The notes under the pieces are model-generated. The model saw only the letters and a list, made by a program, of their open reading frames with translations, was not told the origin of the DNA and made no database searches. A program made the position numbers and the translations under genes. A DNA stretch of 36,634 nt, taken from positions 1 to 36,634 of the forward strand of contig DBYR01000040.1 in assembly GCA_002310215.1 (NCBI GenBank), written 5' to 3'. Below are positions 20,401 to 29,400 of the stretch, piece after piece; the stretch's first letter is position 1; each line of letters begins with the position of its first letter. The stretch is from Bacteroidales bacterium UBA1181 (GTDB taxonomy: Bacteria; Bacteroidota; Bacteroidia; Bacteroidales; Paludibacteraceae).

Positions 20401-22880
20401 ATGTGTTCTTTAAGTTTTACACGAATTTGCTAAAGGATAACAAGAAGGATGGGCACGAGTATGTTTGCGGATATGGCAAAGTCAATAATGTTTATTATGA
20501 CAAGAGTCATAAAGTGGCTTGTATCCAATTTGAAACCGCTAAAGTTGGTAATTCGACCCATGTTCTCCCGATGCGGAAAGCGGCTATCCAATACCTGCGA
20601 CTCAATAAACTTAATTACTATTTGCACAATGGCAATTATAAGGAAGACCCTGAAATCGTATCGCTATTGCGTAAGTTGGCTGCGAATCTTAAGGAGTATA
20701 CCTCTATCTTTAGAGGTGGATTGGAAAGTAGTATTTGTAATGATGGATATTGTAATAGGGTCGATACTTCAAAATCATATCTGAGATTATTAAATCCGAA
20801 TTATTGCAAAAAGGGCGGTGGCCTGCGTGTCAAGCAAATTACCATTAGTGACCAATGGGGTACAATGAAAAAGGGATTACTTGGCTCTTCTGTTATTCCT
20901 AATGAGAATGCGGAGAATTTCACATACGGACAGACTTACTCTTACACAAAGGTTGCTGATGGCTCCGACCCAACTATTGAGGAAGGCACACTGATTAGTA
21001 GTGGTGTCGCTGCGTATGAGCCTCTAAATGGTATCGAGGAGTGCGCGTTGCGCGAGCCGGATTTGTATGAGGAGGAGGTACGTTTTGCTCCGGATAACCA
21101 GTATTGGCTTGAAAAACCGTATGGAGAGTCCTATATGCCTGCACCAACGGTTGGTTATAGCCAGGTGACTGTTACTCCATTGAAACCAGCTGGTGTATCC
21201 CGTACTGCGACGGGGCATATTGTCAATGAGTTCTACACCGCGAAGGATTTCCCTCCTCGCATTTCTTCTGTGAATTATATTCGTGAGAAGGATGAGACCC
21301 CTCCTCTAATTTCTATTTTCTCTCAAACGTATGACAGAAAGTTGACAGTTAGTCAGGGCTATTCGATTCAGCTAAATGATATGCATGGTAAGCTGAAAGC
21401 CCAGAAGGTCTATTCGGAAGACAATGACCTGCCGATTTCTTCCGAGGAATACTTCTATAAAACGGATAAAACTAATTCTTTGTTGAATGAGGTTACTTCC
21501 ATCGATAGGGCAGGTAAGGTGAAGGAACATGCAAAGGCAGGCATGGAATTTGATGTGGTTTTCGATGAGAGGGAGAGTTCCTCTTCTTCTGTAGAGGTGG
21601 ATGTCTCTGTGGATGTGGACCTTTCTATCGCAGGTATTTTCCCGCTGGCTGTGCCTTCTGTTTGGCTTGCTCCCGCTACTGAAAAAACTCGATTCCGTTC
21701 GATCGCTTGTACGAAGGTCATCACTCGTTACGGCATATTGGATAGGGTGGTTTCTCAGAACTTGGGATCTCGCAAGGAAGTGTGCAACTTGGCATGGGAT
21801 GACGAGACGGGGCAAGTTTTGCTTTCTTGCGCGGTGAATGAATTCAATGATTCCATTTATTCGTTCAAACTTCCTGCTCATTGGGCGGAGACGGGTATGG
21901 CTCCTGCTTATAAGAACGTTTCGGCTGTGGTGAATAATGTTGAATTTGACAATTGCCAGGATGTCGGTTTGTTCCACGTGGGGGACGAGTTGTTGGCGAG
22001 TGAGGCTCCTTGGTCTTGTTTCTTGTCTTCGTTCAAATTTATACATACTCCAGATGGTTTTATTATCTCTGCTGGGAGCGATCCTTGTGTGCCCACAAGA
22101 CTTTGGGTTAAATCCGTCGATGCCGCTAACCATAAGGTTGAAGTGGTGGATCAAGATGGTGATACAGACTATACGGGTGTGTATAATGTGAAGGTGCTTC
22201 GCTCTGGACATCGAAATCAACAAGGTATCCCTGTCGAGTCGTTGACGCTCATGTCGAATCCGATCAAGAACAAGAAGACGCTGGAGTTCAAGGATGTGTT
22301 GGCTGCAGATGTGGTGGAGTATAATTCCGATTGGAGCGAGATGGTCTGTGGACAGCATAGCCTAAATCCATTCTTGTCGGGTGAATTGGGCAATTATCGG
22401 GTGAAAAAATCGTGGGTTTATCAAACGCCTCGCAAGCAGTCTGACGTGAATGGTAATGTAAATATCCGTCGGGACGGAACTTTTGAGAATTTCGTTTCGT
22501 TCTATCAAAACCCGACCCAAAGTAATCTGAAGGGATGGGAAAAGGTGGAGGATGGCTGGACCTGCGCTTCTGAAGTTACTAAGTTTAGTCCTAATGGGTT
22601 CGAATTGGAGAACCTCGATGTTTTGGGACGGTATTCCTCTGCTTCGTATGGGTATAATACCACATTGCCGATAGCTATCTCTGCTAATTCACGGTACACG
22701 CAGATGGGTGCGGTTAACTTTGAGGATGTCGAATTGAACAATGCTGGGAATACGCCTCATTTCTCTTTCGACGTTATCGATTTGAATGACAAGCATTCCC
22801 ATACGGGTAAAAATAGTGTTAAGGTGACCAAATTCCAACCGGCAACCAAACAGTTCCTCTTGGTGCCATGTGCCAAATAG
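17463..22880 (+). CDS. RHS/TcB-like N-terminal shell protein (exported)
   Basis: The 1805-residue protein has an export signal ending FPPFQSWA (cut after about residue 31). The Bacteroidota RHS opening module follows: GGPIQPEFSSFTPAG, MVDLFTGDFHYDIPLLDVDG, YPINISYSSGI, GLGWTLNAGGIINRTVRG and IPDDFNG (residues about 34-120). Later landmarks are TRPDGTRYVYG (about 580), WSLSKIELPTGGVINVQYE (about 895), CNLAWDDETGQVLLSC (about 1440), FKLPAHWAETGMAPAYKN, and FSPNGFELENLDVLGRYSSA near the end. These recur in very long Bacteroidota RHS-type proteins, where further domains usually follow. Here the protein stops after HTGKNSVKV and a short tail. There is no toxin tail. It is expected to form part of the RHS cocoon with the products at 26426 and 32819 (inference). 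Confidence 0.8.
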   Translation: MIDKIRKSYWTKVVSLLWLFQLIFPPFQSWALTGGPIQPEFSSFTPAGVDDMVDLFTGDFHYDIPLLDVDGYPINISYSSGIGVEDQASMVGLGWTLNAGGIINRTVRGIPDDFNGLDSLTTTTSFKDNWTFGVGVGVKPELVGQKLFLDINQSIFYNNYNGIGLQSGIGISYGANGATDSKNSWLGASVNLSQSTESGLSLTPSVTLSCLMDKTSEDQSSSFKSSLKASASINSRSGLRAVSISSTSSLMGNSSKVTRSVSIPIGPYSYVPQLKNDLNAYSVRVEIGAGGLAYVFATQGSISGFFSKYYIPRKKKQAPAYGYLYSDLGKDNDYAVHDFNREKDQPYTENLPAIALAQMTYDVYTVSGQGVSGMFRPFRDVSLVYDPKVETSSGAGSMGVDISGGNLSKVGVNTAARVESAYSGKWTGNTENDSCLSFRGLMGNNPLYENVYFKAAGDFSVCDDDYFRLVHGCDPTRFILEEKTTKRKNELSPVTSGFDPNIKKIIRGPRAKRNTSFTYLTAEEASIAGLNKKMSFYRMNENGTYGGFVEQNRYGKEGRRPHHISEITVTRPDGTRYVYGDQVYNFVQKEVTFNVGTEKDGPTLYEHGSLAEYEKNDASSENDKGKDNYYNCNELPPYASGYQLTAMLSSDYVDVTGDGPTPDDLGSYVKVNYAQLYGMNDAYKWRNPYNYKMANFLDTYKSSHDDDKATYLYGKKEIKYIHSIESKNHVAVFFYSPRNDAYEARGEKIGSGGSQIQGDKTLMKLDSISLYVNNSEFKTALENKTLGNVCPVKTVMFGYKYSLCKGNPAFKGSKNDGDGKLTLKTISFRHFNSKKAEKSPYTFDYGINPDYMNHAMDRWGSYTDDIDIDNPYVSQASSKLVSLNSNVAAWSLSKIELPTGGVINVQYEADDYAYVQNKRAAQMVKILGFKSKPTSSSLSTKMEENTWACVHAEVKDEADFCRRYLGVNGVDDLKNESDVNVFFKFYTNLLKDNKKDGHEYVCGYGKVNNVYYDKSHKVACIQFETAKVGNSTHVLPMRKAAIQYLRLNKLNYYLHNGNYKEDPEIVSLLRKLAANLKEYTSIFRGGLESSICNDGYCNRVDTSKSYLRLLNPNYCKKGGGLRVKQITISDQWGTMKKGLLGSSVIPNENAENFTYGQTYSYTKVADGSDPTIEEGTLISSGVAAYEPLNGIEECALREPDLYEEEVRFAPDNQYWLEKPYGESYMPAPTVGYSQVTVTPLKPAGVSRTATGHIVNEFYTAKDFPPRISSVNYIREKDETPPLISIFSQTYDRKLTVSQGYSIQLNDMHGKLKAQKVYSEDNDLPISSEEYFYKTDKTNSLLNEVTSIDRAGKVKEHAKAGMEFDVVFDERESSSSSVEVDVSVDVDLSIAGIFPLAVPSVWLAPATEKTRFRSIACTKVITRYGILDRVVSQNLGSRKEVCNLAWDDETGQVLLSCAVNEFNDSIYSFKLPAHWAETGMAPAYKNVSAVVNNVEFDNCQDVGLFHVGDELLASEAPWSCFLSSFKFIHTPDGFIISAGSDPCVPTRLWVKSVDAANHKVEVVDQDGDTDYTGVYNVKVLRSGHRNQQGIPVESLTLMSNPIKNKKTLEFKDVLAADVVEYNSDWSEMVCGQHSLNPFLSGELGNYRVKKSWVYQTPRKQSDVNGNVNIRRDGTFENFVSFYQNPTQSNLKGWEKVEDGWTCASEVTKFSPNGFELENLDVLGRYSSASYGYNTTLPIAISANSRYTQMGAVNFEDVELNNAGNTPHFSFDVIDLNDKHSHTGKNSVKVTKFQPATKQFLLVPCAK

Positions 22881-22923
22881 GAAAGTTCTGCGCCAATGTG
22901 TTGAATTGTAAAATTATATATAT

Positions 22924-23517
22924 ATGAAAAACTTGAAATTATTCGTAACCATGAGCATGATGCTTTTCGTGGGTACATGCTTTGGTCAACAGGGGGGAGA
23001 ATCCAAAAAGGATTCCATCTGGGGAATCTCTGTCGATACGACGGAGACTGACATGTTGCTTCATCTCGATTTTATGGTGAAAAGATTAGATAGAATCGCC
23101 ACATTTATAGTTGAGTTTTATGAAAATGAGGGCGGCGCTTTGAAGGGAACGACTGCTTTCCAATTTTGGATGGACCAAACGCCTGTCGCTTATTCATCTA
23201 AATATGTTGATACATTGTCTTTCCATGATAATGGAGGAAGATACGAGGTGGTGGTGAAAATGCCTAAGCAATATTATACGCCGGCGAATCTTCATTGGCG
23301 TTTTATGAGGATCTATCTCAATAGTTTCATGAAGAGTTATTCTTTGCCGGCCAATTGGACTTCTCTTAATGAATTGGATGTGGAGAAGGAAGACAACCTC
23401 CATCGATATGCCTCCAGGTTGCAACTAAACGAGTCTCATCATGGAGAATATTATGCGGATTGTTTGTTTCTGCAAAATAATCAAATGTTTGACCGTAAAA
23501 AATGCTATTCCCGATAA
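22924..23517 (+). CDS. Small exported protein of unknown function in the RHS operon
   Basis: The 197-residue protein has a signal peptide (MKNLKLFVTMSMMLFVGTCFG, cut before Gln22). The mature region is predicted mostly beta, with DMLLHLDFMVKRL, FQFWMDQTPVAYS, RYEVVVKMPKQYYT and HWRFMRIYLNSF. I recognise no domain. It is 43 nt after the RHS shell gene and 12 nt before the nidogen-domain gene, so it is very likely co-expressed with them. An accessory or assembly role is possible but unsupported by any motif. Confidence 0.7.
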   Translation: MKNLKLFVTMSMMLFVGTCFGQQGGESKKDSIWGISVDTTETDMLLHLDFMVKRLDRIATFIVEFYENEGGALKGTTAFQFWMDQTPVAYSSKYVDTLSFHDNGGRYEVVVKMPKQYYTPANLHWRFMRIYLNSFMKSYSLPANWTSLNELDVEKEDNLHRYASRLQLNESHHGEYYADCLFLQNNQMFDRKKCYSR

Positions 23518-23529
23518 TCGTAAAATAAG

Positions 23530-25584
23530 ATGAAGAAAGGATTTCTGAAAATATTTTTGGCAATGATTTGCCTACAGAGTTGGATGGGATTGCTCGCTTC
23601 TGATTCTCCTATTTGCATCTGCAACACAGTGCCGGATTTCCCGGATGACGACCCCTCGTATACACGTATAGAATTCTTAAAGGATGGATCTAACTACGGT
23701 GGTGGCAATATAGAAGGGGATGATGGCTCAAGTGTACGTGCCATACATTTGCCGTTCATTTTTGAACTGTTCTCAAACAGAATTGACTCAATTTATGTGA
23801 ATATTAATGGTTCTGTCACTGATGTTCGTGTGGGTACGTATGTGACAAATGATTTTGAACACTACAGTATTGGATCATCTAAGTTTATGATTGCTCCATA
23901 TTGGGCAGACATTCATATCGGGAGCGCTGATCCTATTACGGGAAAACATCAGTGTGGAGATATCTATTATAAATATTTGTACAATAGTTCAGGTAAGATT
24001 GCAGGTATAAAGATATTATGGCATGAGGTCGGTTTCTATTGGTCCCGTAGTGGTAATAACAATAATCTCTATTGTAATGACTCTCGGAAAACTACTTTTG
24101 AACTTGTCTTGACAGATGGGAAGGGGGATATTTTGCCACCCGATAAGAATGTCGCTTTTTGCTATAAAAAAATAGGTTTTGCTATTGGTTCTGCAGGTAA
24201 TGCTTCAGCGTGCGAAGGCTCTTCTTATAATGATGACAATGTGCCCGGTTTCCGTCATCAGGGTCCCCCTGCTACAATTGGAGCTGTTTATAAATTGGAG
24301 AATGATAGCTCGCTCTATTATATGGTTGGTCAAGTTGACAGACCCGGTGCCTCTAAGGGGGACATGGTGGAGATTGATTCTAAAATCCATTACGCCTGCA
24401 GGAATGGGGAAACGACATATAGTGGCATTGATTGGCTGTTGGAACAATCTGGAAATTGTGGATTGGCCTTCGATTGGCGGAAAGAATATAATGTGAACTA
24501 TTTGAACACATGTAATAGCGATGGGACTTTCACCGTTACAGCTTATTGCCGTGGGTCTTTCTCAGATTTCGAGTTCCATGACTATGAGTTTGTTGCCTAT
24601 TGCGGTGGGGAAATCGTTCATCGTGAACGCCTGAATAATAGTAATCTTCCCCAATCTTATATTCGTCGTGAAATTAGGCTTCCCGCTAATGGACAATACT
24701 ATTATGTTGCTATTTATAAAGATGGAGATGAGGTTGGTAATGATTTTATAGGAAATGAATTACTTGTAGGAAAAGAATTACTTGCACCAAAATGTGACTG
24801 TGAAAGTTTCACGTTAGAAATTGACGGAATAAAAGCTGGCAGTTCGATCTCCGCATGTGAAGGTTATTCGGTTGGCTTGGAATATAAATCTGTTATAGGT
24901 TTGACCGCACCTTTATATATATGGAAATATGGAGATTCAATAATCAGTCGGGGAGGTGAATTGGCAAGTGAGGTCCAAAATTTCACACCTACGAAGTCGG
25001 ATCGCCTAACTGTCAGCGTCGAGTCTGAAGAGTGTGAGAATTCCGCGTCAATTGATTTCAATCTGGTTGAGTGCTCTCCGGATTCTTGTACTGATTGCCC
25101 ATCTCTTTTCGCTCCACAGGCTGGAGAAAAGTATATTGTCTGCGGGTGGGTGCATGTTGAAAATCAGAGGGCTAATATAGACTCCTTCGAGAACGTATAT
25201 ATTCAACTCACTTTCGACCTTATGGGGGGAAATGGATCCGATACGATTAATTGTTATCCGGATGGGAATATTATAGACGGATGGCAACGTATCAGCAAGT
25301 GTATCACGATTCCTTCCTATGCTGAGAATATGGGTATTTCCCTGAAAAACGATAACAATGAAGCCGCATATTTTGATGATATCCGATTCCATCCGTTCAA
25401 TGCGTCCATGAAGAGTTATGTCTATGACCCGAAGACGTTGCACCTTGTGGCGGAATTGGATGATGAGAATTACGCGACTTTCTATGAGTATGACGAGGAA
25501 GGTGTGTTGGTTCGTGTCAAGAGGGAAACCGAACGGGGAATAATGACCCTACGTGAGGCCAGACAATCGAACCCTAAGAAATAA
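23530..25584 (+). CDS. Exported nidogen-domain protein with a YD-type C-terminus
   Basis: Of 684 residues, 1-23 are a signal peptide. Residues about 55-240 resemble a NIDO (nidogen-like) domain, with SSKFMIAPYWADIHIG, GDIYYKYLYN, GIKILWHEVGFYW and TTFELVLTDGKGD. A Cys-containing beta region follows, including an Ig-like part near 420-515. Residues about 530-630 look like a jelly-roll carbohydrate-binding-type domain (GWQRISKCITIP, AAYFDDIRFHPF). The end (about 631-680) carries YVYDPKTLHLVAELDDENYA, TFYEYDEEGVLVRVKRETER and GIMTLREAR, a conserved Bacteroidota YD/RHS-associated motif. That tail physically resembles segments inside single-chain RHS proteins, so this gene looks like a detached module of the same machine. 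Confidence 0.75.
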   Translation: MKKGFLKIFLAMICLQSWMGLLASDSPICICNTVPDFPDDDPSYTRIEFLKDGSNYGGGNIEGDDGSSVRAIHLPFIFELFSNRIDSIYVNINGSVTDVRVGTYVTNDFEHYSIGSSKFMIAPYWADIHIGSADPITGKHQCGDIYYKYLYNSSGKIAGIKILWHEVGFYWSRSGNNNNLYCNDSRKTTFELVLTDGKGDILPPDKNVAFCYKKIGFAIGSAGNASACEGSSYNDDNVPGFRHQGPPATIGAVYKLENDSSLYYMVGQVDRPGASKGDMVEIDSKIHYACRNGETTYSGIDWLLEQSGNCGLAFDWRKEYNVNYLNTCNSDGTFTVTAYCRGSFSDFEFHDYEFVAYCGGEIVHRERLNNSNLPQSYIRREIRLPANGQYYYVAIYKDGDEVGNDFIGNELLVGKELLAPKCDCESFTLEIDGIKAGSSISACEGYSVGLEYKSVIGLTAPLYIWKYGDSIISRGGELASEVQNFTPTKSDRLTVSVESEECENSASIDFNLVECSPDSCTDCPSLFAPQAGEKYIVCGWVHVENQRANIDSFENVYIQLTFDLMGGNGSDTINCYPDGNIIDGWQRISKCITIPSYAENMGISLKNDNNEAAYFDDIRFHPFNASMKSYVYDPKTLHLVAELDDENYATFYEYDEEGVLVRVKRETERGIMTLREARQSNPKK

Positions 25585-25647
25585 CGATGGTTCAAGAAAG
25601 AGAAACGAATTACAAAATTATTTAGCCTCTTTCCTTGCCATAAAAAA

Positions 25648-26397
25648 ATGAAAGGTATAACAATGTCCAGAGTATTATTGCTTTCTTTTCTTTTCTGTTC
25701 GACCGTGTTTCAAGTCTTTTCTCAGGATTTGAAGGAGGTCTTTATGAAATCGGCGGAATTCTACAATAAGGAACAATATGAGTTGAATGTACAACACAGC
25801 CTTTATTCCATTGACGAAGGGAAATTGTATGATCAGCAGAATATCGTAGTCTTAAGAGATGGGCGTAACTATTATGCGAATTCCTATGGAATCGAGAAGA
25901 TCAGGACCTCCGACTATCAGGTTGTCGTGAATCATATAGCACGTATAGTTTTAATATCCAATCTGAAAGATGCGTCGGGAAAGGATAAGGAGCAACAACA
26001 GGATTTTCAATCAGATATATGGCAGGTCTTCTCCATGATGTTGGAATCGACCTCTGGCACACCAGGAGACCAAAACGCTTCGCAGTATTTGGGTGTAAAA
26101 GGGAATAATCATCTGTACCACATCTCCTTCAGTGGGGGTGCTTATGAGGGGGCGGATTTCTATTTCGACAAGAGTACATGGATGTTGCAGAAGAGTGTGT
26201 ATTTCTTTCGTGATAAGGTTAAAGTCGGTCCTGGCGTTTGGGATAAGGCGAAGCTTGTGATTCTCCCCACTAAGTTTAAGACTGACGGGAGTGTGGATAA
26301 GAAGAAATTTAGTACAGACGCTATTTTTCGTGTCGGGAATGACGGGAAATTTGTTTTGACTGATTCGTATAGCGGATATACACCAATCGTTGAATAG
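25648..26397 (+). CDS. Exported LolA-like protein of the RHS operon
   Basis: The 249-residue protein has a signal peptide ending STVFQVFS, cut before Gln26. A second ATG (25663, MSRVLLL) would also keep the signal. The mature part has alternating beta strands typical of LolA/LolB-like concave barrels: YELNVQHSLYSIDEGKL, QNIVVLRDGRNYYANS, VVVNHIARIVLISN, HLYHISFSGGAYEGADFYFD and TWMLQKSVYFFRD. The fold call is by pattern only. The gaps are 63 nt before and 28 nt after, consistent with the operon. A chaperone or escort role for the large shell proteins is speculation. Confidence 0.6.
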   Translation: MKGITMSRVLLLSFLFCSTVFQVFSQDLKEVFMKSAEFYNKEQYELNVQHSLYSIDEGKLYDQQNIVVLRDGRNYYANSYGIEKIRTSDYQVVVNHIARIVLISNLKDASGKDKEQQQDFQSDIWQVFSMMLESTSGTPGDQNASQYLGVKGNNHLYHISFSGGAYEGADFYFDKSTWMLQKSVYFFRDKVKVGPGVWDKAKLVILPTKFKTDGSVDKKKFSTDAIFRVGNDGKFVLTDSYSGYTPIVE

Positions 26398-26425
26398 AGG
26401 AATTTAATAAGAATAATATCATATA

Positions 26426-29400
26426 ATGGAACGTAGACTTTCTATATTGTTAATTAGAGTGTTACTCGTGTTAGGCTTTTTGTCTGGCGTCTTTTCTAGT
26501 GCTTATGCGCAAGGCAGTCTTTCACTTCAAAGGGTTGGGGTTGATAAAATAAAGGCGAGTTGGAGCAGCGTCAATAATGCGAATGGATATCATTTGGAGT
26601 GGACATTTGTGAACTCGTATGGTGGAGGTACGCCGTCTGTTGACTTCAGAAATGGAGCGACGCGTGTCGAAACGACTAAAACGTCGTATCTTATACCTGC
26701 CATTTATGAAAATGGATATCTTTATGTCCGGGTCAGGTCATTTTCTAAATCAGGATCTGGACGAATCATTACTGGCATGTGGTATAACGCTTCTCCCATC
26801 AGCGTCACATCGAATGATCAAGACAATCTGAACTGGCAGGCTGTGGTGGATTATAGCGAGGAGGGGAAAAACAAGGAGGTGATGACTTATTATGACGGTA
26901 CTATGCGTGCCCGTCAGATGGTGACGCGTAACAGTTCTGACGATGTCATCGTCGGTGAGACTTTTTACGACCATCGGGGGCGTGCGGCGGTACAGACTTT
27001 GCCTGTCCCAACTTTAAAAGATGATGATTCTATTAGTTATCACCATAAGTTTAATGTCTATAAGAATGGAAATAAAACCCTTCCTTATGATTTGAATGCG
27101 TTTGAACCTGCCAACGGTAATCCATGCGGTATGGTCGCGAAAGAAATGTTGAACACGTCGGGTAGTTCCAGATATTATTCAAGTAGTAACAAGCATGCTT
27201 CGGGGGCCATAGACAAGTATATCCCAGATGCCAATGGCTATCCATTCTCCCAAACGGAGTATACCCCGGATAATACGGGCCGTATCCGCCGACAAGGAGG
27301 TGTGGGTGAACAATACCAATTGGGAACGGGTGATTCTACGCATCCCACTTTGTACTATTACGGTAAGCCTACGCAGGAGGATCTGTGGAAATTGTTTGGT
27401 TCCCAATGCGGTGATTTCTCCCATTATCAAAAGAATATGACAATTGACCCGAATGGCTCTATTTACGTCACGTATGTGGATATGAATGGGCGAACCATCG
27501 CCACCGCCTTGGCGGGTAATTCACCTTCTTCCTTGGATTCGATAGATAGTCGCGGAGGTTGTAAAACGATGAATGTGAACTTGCTGAATCAAAAGAGTGA
27601 TTCGATAAGTGGAACAGACATGTCTTCGTCTACTCCGTTCTTAGCCTCTTCTCCTGGCACGTACAATTTTATTTATAGTGATACTTTGAAAAACTTTAAT
27701 ATTGGGAATGGAAGAGTATGCTTGAATTGTAAGTATTTGCTGAAGATTAATATCATAAATGATTGTGGGGACAGTGTGCCGTTGCGCTGGGGAAAAGACA
27801 CAATAAATTCCATTAATATTCCTATGTCTGGCGAAGATATTGTCTCGAATGGTAATTGTTCTGGTGATACCGCTTTCAGAGTGTCATTTTCCGCATCTCT
27901 TAATTCGATTGGCAGATATTATATAAATAGATATCTGATGGTCGACGCAAAGGAAAAAAGAGAAAAAATAGATTCCGTTATCCCAACAATCGTCCCATCT
28001 GTGAACGATCGTATCAATGACAAAAAAATGGTGGCTGTCTATGCAAAATGTGGTGTCGAATCCGATTGCTCTTCACAGTGTGCAATGGAACATCCGAATG
28101 ATAGGGATGCTTATGTTTTGTGTTTGGCCGAATGTAAGAACATAATGGATGAAACCAATTCTTGTACGTCGCAAAAGGATATTATGATTTCCGACTTTAT
28201 CCCCGGCAAGCTAATGACTGACTCTGTGAAGGGTGACTCTGCATTGCTTGATGCTCCCCAAAGGCAGGTGGCAGGAGGTCAATATGCCGCCTATACAATA
28301 AAGAATGACTCCTTTATTGGATTGGAGTATACGATATTTGAAGCAGAGAATTTCAAGAAGTTATTAGACGACGAAGATTTTAAAAAAATAGTAAATAAAG
28401 ACAGTATTCCGATGGATTCAATCTCGACCATTCAATCTTTCGTGAAACATTTTAAAACAGAATGGGCGGAATTTTTGGCCAAGAAATATCATCCTGAGTG
28501 GAAGATGGATGTTGATTGTAAAGCGGAAAAAAATTTCATGTTTTATCCTCGTCTGATGTATGAGGTCGATTCATACGACCAAGCCGTTCGGATGGGACTG
28601 TTTTATCCATGTTATACCTCGAGTTCGATTACGAATTACATTCTGTTATCTCTTGCTGCTACTGCTGATATAGATAAAGTAGTCTTAGATACGTTTGTTA
28701 TAAATAGAGATAATTTACTTAATAATTTGCGAAATAAGCTGGAAGAAGTAAAGAAGCAAGATGGGAAATCTCTTGATATGTGGCAGATATCTCTCTATAC
28801 ATCTGTTTTAGATGACAATCCTTCATTTAACGATAGTGTCTTACTTGAAGTGGTTCAAAACATAAAAGCGCCTGTATATGCTTTTGATGTTAATGGATGC
28901 CCTTTTGACACCCTTGGAGTCAGTGTGGATTGGGATAATGTTTGGTATACTTTCCGTTCTCTATACCTCAACCAACGACGTCTTGAGTATGAGAAATTTA
29001 AAAACGAGCAGAACAATAAAAAAGGTCTCAATACATTATTGTTCGGTAAGAAAAACGTTGATTTAAAGGAAATCGGCATGGCTGTTAGAATCCCGTCGTA
29101 TAAAGAAAACGAAACGGATGCGAATGAATATATGGAGGATGAAAGCAAAAGGGATTCTTTGTCAAGTAAGGTAAAGGATATGCAATGGACTAACTGCCTG
29201 AAACAGGCAAAGGCACAGTCTTACGTCATCTTTAATGAGATGAAAGGATGTCTCAATTCTTGGCGGGTCGATATGGACCCTGGACTAAATTCGAAAAGGG
29301 AGGACACGGTTCGGAATGAGATGGTTAGGATCCTCGCCTATTCATCGTATAGGAGCGGACAGACGTTTGGATATAATTCCATACCGCCAGAGTTAGCCCG

